64,000 nucleotides of DNA from Dasypus novemcinctus (GCF_030445035.2 NC_080701.1:11002739-11066738); one strand, 5' to 3'; counted from the first letter of the stretch, positions 11,701-23,095 are shown. The notes: generated from the letters alone by a model not told the origin. Program-made: numbers and translations.

Positions 11701-12218
11701 GGAAAAGCCAATTATCAAATTTATATGGAAGGGTAATTTCCAAATCTGTCTTGAAAAAAGTAGATTACTGAAGTTGGCAGACTCACATGTTCTGATTTCA
11801 AAACTTACTACAAATTCACAATAATCAGAACAGTATGGCACTGGCACAAGGACAGATGTATAGACCAACGGAATAGAATTAAGAGTTCAGAAATAGACCC
11901 TCACATCTATCGCCATTTGATTTTTGACAAGAGTGCCAAGTTTACTCAATAGGGAAAGAAGAGTCTCTTCAACAAACTGGAGGTCCATGTGCAAAAGAAT
12001 TAAGTTGGACTCCTACCTTATACCATATACAAAATTAACTCAAAACGGATCAAAGACCTAAGGATAAGCACCAAAACTTGAAAACTCCTAGGAAAAACAA
12101 AGGGAAACTTTTTCAGTGCTTCAGGCTAGACAATGGTTTCTCAGATTTTATGCCAAAATCACAAGCAACAAAAGAAAAAACATAGATAAGTGGGACTTCA
12201 TCAAAATTAACGACTTCT
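8720..12218 (+). mobile_element. Old L1 (LINE-1), plus strand, decayed
   Basis: The region before 9800 matches ancient L1M/HAL1-type sequence (CATTCCCAGATAAAGAAAAG). Endonuclease-like coding follows at 9833-10132 (LLGDFNTLISIMDRTS, then a segment ending FSSIDHMLGHKT). An RT-upstream remnant at 10548-10787 includes NRRITSKKIESVIKNLPT. A later RT block near 10980-11080 reads RSGIIQGCP. The C-terminal part of ORF2 runs to about 12218 (GATAAGTGGGACTTCATCAA). Stops and frameshifts break every frame, so it cannot encode a working protein. There is no poly(A) end: it stops inside ORF2 where an L2 begins. Confidence 0.85.
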
Positions 12219-12575
12219 CTGCATGCTCCTTCCCGCTGTGGTCCCTTTTGTTGGGAGGCTCTCTCTGGAATGTTCACGTGACCCTCCTTCACCCCATTTT
12301 TCTTCAGATTTAGAGAAATCTAGCTCTCTCTAACCATTCCAACTAAATTGGATCCCCACTCCCACCTGTTAACTCCCCATCTCTTTACCCACCTCCTCCC
12401 CACATCCTCTCTAAAGCACTTATCACTCTCTGGTATATGCTTGTTTATAATGTTTCCCCCACAAGATTTTAATGCATGACGCCTTGGACTTGGCTATTTT
12501 ATGCACCAGTTAATAATGTAGGCCTTGGCATATGTTAGGTCACAAATGAATGTTTGTTGAATCATTGAATGGGTA
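12219..12575 (+). mobile_element. L2 LINE 3' end
   Basis: The order matches the L2 3' end: TGTTCACGTGACCCTCC, 'AAAGCACTTATCACTCTCTG', 'CTTGTTTATAATG..TCCCCCACAAG', then 'CTTGGCATATGTTAGGTCAC' and 'GAATGTTTGTTGAATCATTG'. It is diverged and lies directly downstream of the L1 relic. Confidence 0.8.
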
Positions 12576-12699
12576 AAGAGTTGAGATGGATGTACGAGTA
12601 AAGAAATTCTAAATTCCAGTTGGAACAATGAACTTCAGTCATAGCTTCAGTGACTTTGTGAGAGGTCTTACGGAATTTAATTGCATGTATGGAGAGTAC

Positions 12700-12875
12700 T
12701 TTTCAAAATGTTGTTATAAATAATTCTTTTAATACCTCCTTGAAACAGATGATAATACCCTGTTTTACCAGATGGGAAAACTAAAAACACAGATAGACTA
12801 AATCCCCAAGGATCAATGAATGAATCAATGGCAGCGCTAGACTTGGAGGAGAATTTTGGATTGAGCAAAAACTGA
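12700..12875 (-). mobile_element. MIR SINE
   Basis: 'CCTGTTTTACCAGATGGGAAAACTAAAAAC' is in the position of the reverse-complemented MIR core (gaggaaactgag), followed by 'GGCAGCGCTAGACTTGG' in the position of 'ggcagagctggga'. Diverged, ancient mammalian SINE. Confidence 0.7.
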
Positions 12876-14267
12876 CTCCCTAGTCAAAGGCTTTGGCTGT
12901 ATCCTGTGCTTAGTATAACTTTTAAAAACATGTACTCACCCTGAATTTGAAAGCCTCTCAGGTGAGAAATAGGTTTGTTGTGCCAGCAGATGACTCAGTT
13001 GCATAAATGCTCTTGCAAGCACTCTTTCCTCAATCTGTAACCAGTAATTCACAATGCAAGTGCTAGCTTAGCAGAAATAGATACAGTTTATAAGTAATTT
13101 ACCAATTAGTAGTTTCATTAATCTTCATCCCTCATTTAGTTTATCATACCCCACATCTACTGCAAAAATGGAGGAAATCCTTTATATACTGTCAAAGATG
13201 TTCTCAAACTTTAATTTTACTTTTGCTTCTTTCAAGTTTACAAGTGATAGGACCCCAAGATGCAGTGTGCCAGAAGGATCACTGAATTCTATTTTTCATC
13301 AAGAATTCCCTTTTGATGTAAAACCTACATTTTGAAACCACCTGGGAACTTTGCTGATGCCAGGTTCCCAGGCCCAGAAGCATTCTGGGATTGCATGTTG
13401 TGTTAAAGGGTTTCTAAAGTGCGGCCAAGAGGGAGACTTAGTAGGAGACGCTCACCTAATGGAGCTCAGGGACACGAGCCTGAAAACAGAGCAGGGAGGT
13501 GAAGCCAGAGGGCAGGGGACGTAATGGTTTCTCAACGTCTCCGTGATGCTTTAAAATATGTCATTGTTATCTCTAACGCTATCTTACAGTATTCTTCAAC
13601 TTGGGGTTTTAGAAAGATCCAGTTTTAGGAATCTAAGATTTAAGTTAAATTGGCCTAAGATGAAAAAGATGTCGAGGTGATAGAAACCGGTTTAAAGTGC
13701 ATAAAACCCTTAAAATGAGTAACGAGTTGGAAAATATAAGATGAATTATGAAGAATCAAAACTTTGAAATCATACGTGAGTTATTCAGGACCAAAGTGGT
13801 AATTTTAAAAATGCAAACTGCCTAAAAACTAATCCTTAATCATAACCAGAATACACTCAAAATATGCCTGTTTTTATTTTGGAAATGTTGCACCTTCATA
13901 ATCACTTTAACTTTCAGCAGAAAAGAATTTTTTCTCCTTTACTACTGGGAAGTTCAATCCGTCCTAATATCTACAGCTTAAGGTAAAACAGAACCCTGTT
14001 ATAACACCCTTGTCATTGCAGTCCTCAAACTGGACCCTCCAAAACGAAGGCAATCTGAAGGGTCCATCCGGACCGTATATAATTTCCATTTGTTTTCTCT
14101 CAGGTGCTACACCTGAGTAAGGTATATGACTTGCTTGCTCGCTTATTTGTGGATAGTAACTGAAGCAACATAAAAAATGTAGGCTGGGGAAAGATTACTG
14201 GAAAAGAAATGCTTCTTTTTTTTTTTAATTTGTTTTTTTAAATAATAAATTGCCTCCAGCTTATCTT
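12876..14267. other. Unique sequence with a hAT-like fragment
   Basis: No gene recognised. A fragment at about 13325-13410 ('GAAACCACCTGGGAACTTTGCTGATGCC..GGTTCCCAGGCCC') resembles MER5/MER20-type hAT-Charlie relics ('aaccacctgggagctttt...cctgggccc'). The remainder is AT-rich single-copy-looking sequence. Confidence 0.4.
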
Positions 14268-14652
14268 CTTTTTTTTTGTCTTTATTCATTTTTTTAATAT
14301 TACATTCAAAAAATATGCGGTACCCATATACCCCCCACCCCTCTCACCCCACTCCTCCCCTCATAACAAACAACCTCCTCCATCATCATGAGACATTCAC
14401 TGCATTTGGTGAATACATCTCTGAGCATCGCTGCACCTCGTGGTCAATGGTCCACATCATAGCCCACACTCTCCTATATTCCACCCAGTGGGCCATGGGA
14501 GGACATACAATGTCCAGTGACTGACCCCACAGTACCACCCAGGACAGCTCCAAGTCCCAAAAACGCCTCCACATCTCATCTCTTCCTCCCATTCCCCACA
14601 CCCAGCAGCCACCATGGCCACTTTCTCCACACCAATGCCACATTTTCTTAAA
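14268..14652 (-). mobile_element. Polyadenylated retroposon 3' end (window family R, copy 1)
   Basis: On the minus strand: GTGGAGAAAGTGGCCATGG, 'GTCCTGGGTGGTACTGTGG', 'GGTGCAGCGATGCTCAGAG', then GGGGGTATATGGG, a GAATAAAGAC polyadenylation signal and an A-run. Related copies lie at 23560-24350 (plus), 26310-26700 (minus) and 46990-48560 (plus). It is 5'-truncated. The frames here are chance openings. The 3' portion recalls L1 3' UTR sequence, but I cannot assign the family with certainty. Confidence 0.75.
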
Positions 14653-15352
14653 GCATCTACATGAGAAAGGAAGTAAGAAGAGCTGGGAGAAGGAGCCCTG
14701 CCTCTCTCGAGCCAGTCCTTTGCATCTTGTCGGGTGCTTCTGGAACCCTGAGCTCCCGAGCCCCTCCCACGCCTGCTGGGACCCTTGGGGTCTTTTGGCT
14801 CGACTCTCTCAGCTCTTTTAAAGCGTCGTTTTCCCTGCCTTGCTCCAGACTGTTAGGCTTGCATTCGGCATAAGTCCTCAGAAATGAGAGGGCTGCTCCC
14901 ATCAGCCTGCACGCCTGTTTAAACGCGCCCCTAATGCCCCGTTTAGTCTGGCTCATTGGGTGTAGCCTATAAAAACAGTCTGACTTTGTAATCACAAGTA
15001 GAGCAGGGTGCTGTGACTAATCAGTCACTTTGCTGCGTCTCTGTTATCTTCTGCGAAGTGAGTCAGTTTCAACTTTGGCTTCATGCTAACATGTCACTCC
15101 CTAGAGTCTGATCTTCAAGTCTTTATTTGTTCCAGACTCTAGACGTTAAAAAAAAGTCTGTTTTCTTTTTTTAAAAAAATTCCGTACTCCTACTCAGGGC
15201 TGGAACTAACTCCACAGGCATTTGGGGGAATTTCCATAACACTGGCCCACAACACAGAATTCCCAGGGCAGGGAGGCCATTTGTCGCTTCCATTCAGGGA
15301 ATTTTACCAGTAATACAACTAGCCCAGGCCAATACACATATACTGGGAGTTT
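14653..15352. other. Unique sequence, GC-richer first half
   Basis: From 14650 to about 14950 the sequence is GC-richer, with opposed frames (14657-14995 minus, 14661-14873 plus) that have no recognised family. After 15000 nothing is recognised. Confidence 0.4.
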
Positions 15353-15364
15353 AGAATGTGCCAG

Positions 15365-15766
15365 GTTAGGAAGTGGATGTGGCTCAACTGATATAGCATC
15401 CACCTACCACATAGGCGGTCCAGGGTTCGAACCCAGGGCCTCCTGGCCCATGCAGTGAGCTGGCCCACGTGCAGTGCTGATGCGTGCAAGGAGTGCTGTG
15501 CCACACAGGGGTGTCCCCCATGTAGGGGTGTCCCATGCACAAGGAGTGCACCCTGCAAGGAGAGCTGCCCCCCACAAAAAAAGCACAGCCCACCCAGGAG
15601 TGGTGCCGCACACATGGAGAGCTGACTCAGCAAGATGATGCAACAAAAAGAAACACAGATTCCCGGTGCCACCTGACAAGAATGCAAGCAGACACAGAAG
15701 AACACACAGCAAGTGGACACAAGAAAGCAGACAATGGGGGGAAGGGGAGAGAAACAAAATAAAAAA
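15365..15766 (+). mobile_element. DAS SINE, full length
   Basis: GGAAGTGGATGTGGCTC head with B-box-like GGTTCGAACCC, long body with CAAGGAGTG phrases, CAGCAAGATGATGCAAC, tail GAGAGAAACAAAATAAAAAAA. A 12-bp target duplication AGAATGTGCCAG flanks it at 15353-15364 and 15767-15778 (with TTAGG just inside). The head retains tRNA-like A and B boxes. Confidence 0.95.
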
Positions 15767-15799
15767 AGAATGTGCCAGATATTCATCATATATCACTTA

Positions 15800-17250
15800 A
15801 AAAAAAAAACTATTTTAAAGCAGTTTTAAATTCACAGAAAAATTCCAAAACAGATTCCCATATATCCCTTTTATTGACATTTTATCTTCGCAAGATACAT
15901 TTGTTACAGTTAAAGTCATGAGACAATACTGTATCCACAGTGATGCATTGTTATTAACTGAAGGCCTTTTTTGTACTTCCTCAGTTTTTAGCTCTTGTCC
16001 TTTTTTGTTCCTGGGATCACCTCCCTTATACACCTTACATTTAATCGTCGTGTCTCCTTGACGCTCCTTCAGCTGTGACAATTCCTCAGACTTTCCTTGT
16101 TGTTGATGAACCTGACGGTCTTGAGAAGCACTGGGAAGGTGTTTTGCAGCGTGAACTTGGGTGGGGGTTTGTTGACTGTCTTTCTCGTGTTTACTGGGTT
16201 TCTGTGGCATGCCCCGTTCTTCACCTCACGTCCAGGGCGCGCCCTCTCAGCGTGACTTGCCGCTGTTGATCTTAGCCTTGCTCACCTGCTCCAGGTAGCG
16301 TTTGTCAGGTTTTTCCACTCTAAAGGGACTCTTCCCCGCCACCCTTTCCACACTGTACTCCTTGAAAGGAGGTCATTAGTCCAAACCACACTAGAAGAGT
16401 GTAGAGTTATGCTCTATCTCTTTGAGGGCAGAATATCTACAAAAATTACTTGAAATTCTTATTTATTTATGTCATTATAGACACATGGATTCTTTAATAT
16501 ACTTTGGGTTATAATCCAATACTTCTTTATTTCGTTGCTCAAACCGTTCCAGCTTTGACCACCGTGAGCTCTCTCACCAGGGGTTTGACATACCCCTTCA
16601 CTGTGATTTTTGTTTTACACGTCCTTAGTTTCAAGCACGGCAGGATGCTCCAGGCTCTTCTTGGCTATTGCCTGCCCCTCTCCTAGAATCAGCCATTTCT
16701 TCAGGGAGTCCTGGTAACTTTCACTGGATAATGGCATTAGAAAAAAAGATGTGCGTGCCGGGTGTGCATTGCTACTGGATGCTTTTGCCTCCGGACCAGG
16801 GGCTCTTATCCTTTTTTGTTCTGGGACCCCTCGGCCAGCCAGGTGAAAACCACAGGCCCCTTACTGAGTCCACTTAGTTTTATTTAATAAATAGATCGCA
16901 CCCACACCAACATGTCCCCACAAGAATGTTTTTCTGGATTCCAATTCAAGCTCATGGACCCCTTGTTAAGAACCCCTGTTCAAATGACAGCAAAGAAACA
17001 TATGTGTATATGTGTCTATACTGACCCATGACTAGGCACATACTTACAAATATTTTTATATGTAACTACCTGGATCTATGTTAAGTTAAACATGAGTTCA
17101 TACCAATTTCTCCAGCTCTAATCCTTCCACATGGCTCCTTCTACCTCCTCCCCCTTCTAACCTGTAACCTCCCACTCCAACTGTGAGCAACCTGGCCAGT
17201 CTTCCTTCAAGGCCACCAGCCTGGCATCATTCAGGGGTGTTGTTCCCAAG
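15800..17250 (-). mobile_element. Old L1 3' UTR, minus strand, interrupted
   Basis: Sequence matches the recognisable L1M/L1ME 3' UTR in antisense: 'AAATTCACAGAAAAATTCC', 'ATTCCTCAGACTTTCCTTG', and far to the right 'ACCTGGATCTATGTTAAG' and 'AACATGAGTTCATACC'. A hAT-type element at 16797-16978 lies inside it. No coding capacity remains. Confidence 0.6.
16797..16978. mobile_element. hAT-type MITE with terminal inverted repeats
   Basis: It begins CAGGGGCTCTTATCC and ends TTAAGAACCCCTG, so the two ends are near-perfect inverted repeats. The interior has 'GGGACCCCTCGGCCAGCCAGG' and 'CATGGACCCCTTG', matching the copy at 60948-61183. Length 182 bp, non-autonomous. An 8-bp target duplication is no longer clear. 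Confidence 0.8.
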
Positions 17251-17437
17251 GAAAAGGGGAGAATTGATAAGGGGAGATGGCTAAGGTCTCCACCGCAGAT
17301 ACCCTGGAGTAGCAGGTCAGGAAACAGGAAGATACAATGGCTTTATTTTGATTTTGGGCCGAATTCCTAAGAAAAGATCCTTTGTTTTTCTCCCCAAGAC
17401 TGCCACCTTTGGACGCAGTGCTCATTTCCATTTTCTT

Positions 17438-17843
17438 TTTTTTTAAGATTTATTTATTTCTCTCCCCTCCTCTCCACCCCAGTTGTCTGTTCTCTGTGTC
17501 TATTTGCTGCGGGTTCTCTCTTTGTCCGTTTCTGTTGTCAGCGGCATAGGAACCTGTGTTTCTTTTTGCTGCGTCATCTTGCTGTGTCAGCTCTCCGTGT
17601 GGGCGGCGCCATTCCTGGGCAGGCTGCACTTTTTTCATGTGGGGCAGCTCTCCCTACGGGGCGCACTCCTTGTGCGTGGGGCTCCCCTATGCGGGGGACA
17701 CCCCTGTGTGGCAGGGCACTCCTTGCGCGCATCAGCACTGCACATGGGCCAGCCCCACACGGGTCAGGGAGGCCCAGGGTTTGAACCGCGGACCTCCCAC
17801 GTGGTAGACGGATGCCCTAACCACGGGGCCAAGTCCGCCGCTG
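17438..17843 (-). mobile_element. DAS SINE, full length
   Basis: The poly(T) side is at the left (AAGATTTATTTATTTCTCTCC) and the tRNA-like head at the right (GTTTGAACCGCGGACCTCC ... GGGGCCAAGTCCGCCGC). An 11-bp target duplication TCCATTTTCTT lies at 17427-17437 and 17844-17854. Long minus-sense and plus-sense frames here are SINE artefacts. Confidence 0.95.
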
Positions 17844-17854
17844 TCCATTTTCTT

Positions 17855-18324
17855 CTTTTGCTGCTGCACCAGCTCCACGGTCTCTCAGCCTCCCCATCCG
17901 TCTACCATCACTAACGGAAGGCAGACCCCTTAGTGTGTCATAAACCACAAGGTGCGAGTGCACAGCAGGGTAATTTAGTAGCTACAGTGGATGGATTTGT
18001 ATGGACAGTCATCCACCAAGGGGCACGGGCATGGGTGAGGGGCCAACTTTGACGGTGAACTCTTCCTGAGACTCCATCCACACCTTGATGGTGCTCATTC
18101 ATTGATCTATTATCAAATCAATAGTCAACGTGCTATTTTTATCCAAAGGCAGTTGGTGTTTCTAATAAAGAACCCTCCCAGGCCCACTTACCAAATTTGA
18201 CTGGATGTCTGGAAAGTCATAATGCCAAGTTATGGGAAAAAGCAAGTAACCCTACCCGGAGAAATCTAAGTTCTCCCTATCATAGGATAAGATTAAAAAA
18301 ATTGTCTTGAATAGAGAAAACAGC
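17855..18324. other. Unique sequence
   Basis: No gene or repeat recognised between two SINEs. Confidence 0.4.
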
Positions 18325-18880
18325 ATTGTGGATGGAAAGTGAGCTTTTTTTTTTTTTAAGATTTATTTATTTATTTATTTCTCTCCCCCCCCCTGCCCTC
18401 CCCCCCGGTTGTCTGTTCTCTGTGTCTACTTGCTGCGTGTTCTTTGTCTGCTTCTGTTGTTATCAGCGGCATGGGGATCTGTGTTTCGGGGATCTGTGTT
18501 TCTTTTTGCTGCGTCATCTTGCTGTGTCAGCTCTCCGTGTGTGCGACACCATTCCTGGGCAGGCTGCACTTTCTTTCACACTGGGTGGCTCTCCTTATGG
18601 GGCTCACTCCTTGCGCGTGGGGCTCCCCTATGCAGGAACACCTCTGCGTGGCACGGCACTTCTTGCGCGCATCAGCACTGTGCATGGGCCAGCTCCACAC
18701 GGGTCAAGGAGGCCCGGGGCTTGAACCGCGGACCTCCCATGTGGTAGACGGACGCCCTAACCACTGGGCCAAGTCCGCCACCCGAAAGTGAGCTTTAGAG
18801 ACACACTCACCTAGGTTAGAATCCTAACTCTGCCACTTAACAGCTATGCCATCCTGAGCAAATTATTGTGAATATTTAAA
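18325..18880 (+). mobile_element. MIR fragment split by a SINE
   Basis: Removing the SINE (18348-18783) and one copy of its target duplication joins 'GTGGATGGAAAGTGAGCTT' to 'TAGAGACACACTCACC', then 'GAATCCTAACTCTGCCACTT', in MIR order. The MIR was present before the SINE arrived. Confidence 0.6.
18348..18783 (-). mobile_element. DAS SINE, full length, inserted in MIR
   Basis: Poly(T) at left, head at right (CTTGAACCGCGGACCTCCC ... CCAAGTCCGCCACCC). Perfect 13-bp target duplication GAAAGTGAGCTTT at 18335-18347 and 18784-18796. It has a small internal duplication of GGGATCTGTGTTTC near 18475-18505. Confidence 0.95.
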
Positions 18881-19101
18881 AAATGATCTATGACAAAACC
18901 CATAGAACTTTATGGCACAAAAAGTGAGCCTTAATGGATGCAATTTGAAAAAAATTCATTTAGGAAGTCAGGAGAATCCCAAGATGGAATGCAGAATGTG
19001 ACAAAACAGCCTAACTGTATTACAAATATATGGAATATCATCTTTGCCGGGGTAGGGGAAAGATGCTGATGTATGTAACTTGGCAAATGAGTGGAAGCTG
19101 T
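18881..19101. other. Unique spacer
   Basis: AT-rich, nothing recognised. Confidence 0.4.
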
Positions 19102-19118
19102 AAGAGTAAAGGCAATAG

Positions 19119-19605
19119 AGAAGTGGATGTGACTCAAGCAATTGAGCACCCACCTAGCACACGGGAGGTCCCTGGTTCAGATCCCTGTCCCTCCTACAGA
19201 AGACAGTGAGCTGGCATGATGAGCCAGCATGGGCAAGCTGACACACCAAGATGGCGCAACAAGAGACACTAGAAGAAAAACAATGAGAGACACAACAAAA
19301 CAAGGAGCAAAGGTTCCCGGTGTCTCCTAAAGAACACGAGCAAGATAGTGAGCTGGCGCGATGGGCAGGTGCAGCAAGCTGACGCAACAAGCTGACACGA
19401 CAAGAGACACAAGAAGAAAAGCATAACAAGAGGCACAACAAAGCAGGGAACAGAGATGGCTCAAGTGACTAGGCGCCTCCCTCCCACACTGGAGGTCCCA
19501 GGTTCAGTGCCTCCTAAAGGAACAAGGAAGACGAACAGACACAGAAAGTACAAACAACAAGGGGGTGGAGAGAAATAAATAAATAAAATAGATCTTAAAA
19601 CAAAA
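19119..19605 (+). mobile_element. DAS-type SINE, two-headed subtype, longest copy
   Basis: First head AGAAGTGGATGTGACTCAAG, then two rounds of a GAGCTGGC/ACAAGAGACAC spacer, a second head (GATGGCTCAAGTGACTAGG ... GGTTCAGTGCC) and tail AAATAAATAAATAAAATAG. A 17-bp target duplication (AAGAGTAAAGGCAATAG at 19102-19118, AAGAGTACAGGCAATAG at 19606-19622) has one mismatch. Confidence 0.9.
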
Positions 19606-19622
19606 AAGAGTACAGGCAATAG

Positions 19623-20583
19623 AAAGTTGTTATAAGCACTGTATTCTAGTTGCAAGTGGAAGTAGAATGTGAAACTTCCAGAAAACGCCCTTGAAGGTAG
19701 GGGCGTGCCCTCCCCTCACTTTTCTTCCTTCCTGGTAGATAGAGTGAGGACATGATGCCCAGAGCAGAACGGCCATCGTGGCCCAAGAAGTGACAGACGA
19801 GGGCAGAGGCTGACGGCGCTAGAAGGTGGAAGGAGGCAATCTTCTGAAGACTGTGGAGGTAGATTCACCTGGAGTGAAAATAAACTTGTACCTGTGTAAG
19901 CTGCCCTTACTTTGGGGTCTCTGTCTCTCACACATGAATATAGAACTTACTTATATCTAATTAATATAGAATTTACTCATATCTTTGCCTTCTTACCTGC
20001 TACCCCTCCACCCTTTCCTGCATCCCTAAAAAGAAATGAAGTTCCTAACTTTTCATGATTTAATTCTCATGGAGGCAGCCCGGCATGCTATTAATTCTTG
20101 TCAGTGAAAGGGTGCATAATGTGTACTCTGGCACAATATGCCACGTCCTGGAATGGAATAAAAACTGAACATGAGAAGCATAATTTGTATTAACTCATCA
20201 TCCTCACAAAATACTTTACAAAACAAACCGAACGACAATATAAATTTAGCTTTTCTCTCTTTTATATCAAAATTACACATCGCTGAGTTTTGGGAGAAAT
20301 AGCAAGCTTTTGCAAATGCAAAACAACACAAAATAAAAACACTAACATGTTGGTTTAGGAGGTGGTGAGTTTTTGGTCTAAAACAATGAATATATTAAGA
20401 AAATAGTCAATCAAGAACAGCGTTTGTTTTCCTTTAAATATTCCCATCAACAGTCACTAAAGCATCAGATTTCTCCTCTCTCTTTTTCTCATCCCTCCTG
20501 GACTTTTGATGTTACACGGGATTCAGGAATTAAGATGTGTGTTTGTAGAATGATAGGGCAGAGAAGGAAGATGACAGTTGCTA
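19623..20583. other. Unique sequence
   Basis: No gene or repeat family recognised. AT-rich apart from 19690-19870. Confidence 0.4.
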
Positions 20584-20622
20584 GTTGCTAGGTGTCCATT
20601 TTCAAAATGGTTACCTAGCAAC
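20584..20622. promoter_or_regulatory. 39-bp palindrome containing an RFX X-box
   Basis: Arms GTTGCTAGGT (20584-20593) and ACCTAGCAAC (20613-20622) are perfect inverses. Inside them CCATTTT and AAAATGG also pair around a central C at 20603, and only the GT/TT pair at 20594-20595/20611-20612 fails to pair. GTTACCTAGCAAC (20610-20622) fits the RFX X-box consensus GTNRCC(N1)RGYAAC. RFX factors act at ciliary and MHC class II genes. Regulatory function here is inference; a relic of a palindromic DNA element is the alternative. Confidence 0.55.
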
Positions 20623-21361
20623 CATTGTAGCCAGTAGCTGTAAGGAGAAGTGCCAGTGGGTGCCGGCTACAAAGCTTGCTCTAGCTGCACGCTGGCTCTG
20701 TTAGACATCTCATCTGTGTGGTTTTCAAACGAGATTCCCTTTTGGGGCTATGTGCGCTGATGCTCCACTAACCCTGTTTGATTTGTCCTGTCTCACCCTT
20801 TGACGGGAGAAATGTGCTAGTTGTGTTTACAGAAAACCTCTCAGGCCGTGGAAAGGATCTGACAGTATTAGGAGCCAAAACAAAATCTCTCTCAAAATTC
20901 CTAAATGCCAGGTGATAGCAGCTATGAGAATTCATACATACATTTTTTTTTTTTAGGGAAAAAAGTATACTTTTAAGTAAGAAAACAAACCCTTTACTTA
21001 GACCCACAGAATAAGCATGAAGAGTGTAAGGCAGTGTTAAATAATTTCACACGTGTTAGGTATCATTCTAAGAGCAATCTAAACCCAGAGTCCCAAGTTT
21101 TATCTTACATTCAGTTCCAGGAAACAAGGATGAATATCTATTAAAGGAGAAAAGCAGGATATCTTACAGTGCTGGTGGTGTTTGATATTTATACCCTGTC
21201 ATTAAACTGCACCTTATTTGCTTTGTGTTAAGCGTCTCTCCTAGTTTACATCTATTTTCTATGTGTATTTCAAAATCATACAGAATATTCATATACATGA
21301 CTTTTTTTTTTTTTGTATAGGCTTTCGAGCAGCCCAAAAGGAAAGCTTCTCCACAAGGTTT
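20623..21361. other. Unique sequence
   Basis: No gene recognised. T-run at 20943-20954. Otherwise single-copy-looking. Confidence 0.4.
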
Positions 21362-21374
21362 AAAGACACATTGT

Positions 21375-21798
21375 GGGAAGCGGGCTTGACCCAGTGGTTA
21401 GGATGTCCGTCTACCACATGGGAGATCCACGGTTCAAACCCTGGGCCTCCTTGACCCGTGTGCAGCTGGCCCACGCGCAGTGCTGATGCGTGCAAGGAGT
21501 GCAGTGCCATGCAGGGGTGTCCCCTGTGTAGGGGAGCCCCACGCACAAGGAGTGCGCCCCATAAGGAGAGCCGCCCAGCGCAAAAGAAAGTGCAGCCTGC
21601 CCAGGAATGGCGCCGCACACACAGAGAGCTGACACAGCAAGATGACGCAACAAAAAGAAACATAGATTCCTGTGCCGCTGACAACAACAGAAGCGGACAA
21701 AGAAACAAGACACAGCAAATAGACACAGAGAACAGACAAACGGGGGAGGGGGGGCGGGGAGGGGAGGGGGAGAAATAAATAAATAAATCTTTAAAAAA
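21375..21798 (+). mobile_element. DAS SINE, full length
   Basis: GGGAAGCGGGCTTGACCCAG head, B-box-like GGTTCAAACCC, full CAAGGAGTG body, tail AAATAAATAAATAAATC. Perfect 13-bp target duplication AAAGACACATTGT at 21362-21374 and 21799-21811, so it is among the younger copies. Confidence 0.95.
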
Positions 21799-21811
21799 AA
21801 AGACACATTGT

Positions 21812-22711
21812 ACATGCTGTATGTGTTAGAAATGATTATCTATGAAAACTCAAACGCACTTATTTGTTCCAGGCCAAAGAGTAGCAAGAGTTGATGCTCC
21901 CTTATGCTTCAGAGTCCGGCTGCATACCTAATAAGAAATCGTTTCAATGGAGAGAAAAATCTGCTGTAGGTGTGTGAATGAATGAAATGGACTAAAAAGC
22001 AACATTTTGCCTGATTCTTTTCAATAATTCTGACATTAGTCGAATCAAAAAAAATTTTTAAAGGAAAGTATGCATCTTTTTAGGGGAAAGGGGGCTGGCA
22101 ATATGTATTCTAACAAATCTTCATTGTATTGTTTTTTATGTCCCTTTTCTTCTACGGCCAGGCATTTTTTGTCTGCTCTGAAGAACTAAGGTGAAACCTA
22201 TTTAAGAGTGGGCCAGCCCGGAAATCATATTTTATTCTTGCTTCGCCAAAGCAGAACTTGCCTGGACCAGGCATGGCTTTTTTCATGATCCTGTTCAGCA
22301 GAGTGGTTCAAACAGGTTGAATGAGGATCTCTGAGATGGGAAGGGAGAAGCTGCGTTAGATCGTGGTCCCCAAGTCATCTCAGAGCACCTAAACTTACTA
22401 CTGCAAGTGCCGTCCCCAGGACAGGAGCTCCGGCTTCCTGTCGGAGCTTGAAAAAAGTGCAAACCCCAGCCCACTGAGTTATTTGAACACACTCTCCAAG
22501 TCATTGTCATGCCCTTTTGTCTGCTGCTCATTAGTGTTTGAGAAATACACCCTGCGTATGCGTACCACAGATCATAAAAGTAGGAGCCACTGACGGGTTT
22601 ACCGAGCCAGCCCGGACTTGGCCTTAGGAAGGGGTGAAGAGCCCCACGGAGCAGGTCCTCTAGGCTTGATGCACGCCCAAGTGTGAGAGCCACTGCTCCA
22701 GAGCGGTGATG
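21812..22711. other. Unique sequence
   Basis: The minus-strand frame at 22295-22693 (132 codons) has no recognisable family and no splice support. No repeat recognised. Confidence 0.4.
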
Positions 22712-23095
22712 GTCAACACTGTCTATGTTTTAGATCAAGCTTGAAAATGCATTGATGCCGGGTTCTTGTCCTAAACCAGTTGGCTCTAATCCCTCGAGGT
22801 GGGGTGGTCCAGCCATCTGTGTTTGTTTTTTTTTTAGGTACCAAGGTTGGAGATTGAACCCAGGTTCTCAAATACGGGAAGCCAGTGCTCAACCGCCGAG
22901 TCACATCAGCCCCACTGAGTTGGGTTTTTCGTTTGTTGGCTTGTTTTTCGGAGGCACCAGGAATGGAACCGGGATTTCCCGTGTGGGAGGCAGGCACGCT
23001 ACCACTTGAGCCACCTCTGCTCTCTGCATTTTTAAAAAGATCTCCCAGAGATTGTGATAACTCAGCCAGGTTTACAAACTACTGCTCTGTAGGAA
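22712..23095. mobile_element. MER20/MER58-like hAT relic split by a dimeric SINE
   Basis: Left part 'GCATTGATGCCGGGTTC..CTAAACCAGTTGGCTCTAAT' and right part 'CTGCATTTTTAAAAAGATC..CCAGGTTTACAAACTACTG' fit the usual order of a non-autonomous hAT-Charlie relic. The SINE at 22824-23025 sits between them. Family assignment is by memory and tentative. Confidence 0.45.
22824..23025 (-). mobile_element. Dimeric tRNA-like SINE (copy 1)
   Basis: On the minus strand: head 1 (GCAGAGGTGGCTCAAGTGG ... GGTTCCATTCC ... GCCTCC), linker GAAAAACCCAACTCAGTGGG, head 2 (GCTGATGTGACTCGGCGG ... GGGTTCAATCTCC), then a poly(A). The linker matches those in the copies at 38418-38630 and 61472-61676, showing these are true dimers rather than chance neighbours. 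Confidence 0.8.

Noticed and set aside
15420-15440. tRNA-like B-box sequence suggesting a tRNA gene
   Set aside because: It is the head of a SINE; no acceptor stem or full cloverleaf is present, and the same holds for the other SINE heads.
15319-15796. Cysteine- and leucine-rich minus-strand frames of 130-156 codons
   Set aside because: Antisense reading of a DAS SINE with a clear 12-bp target duplication.
22295-22693. 132-codon minus-strand frame
   Set aside because: Low-information composition with no family or splice evidence.
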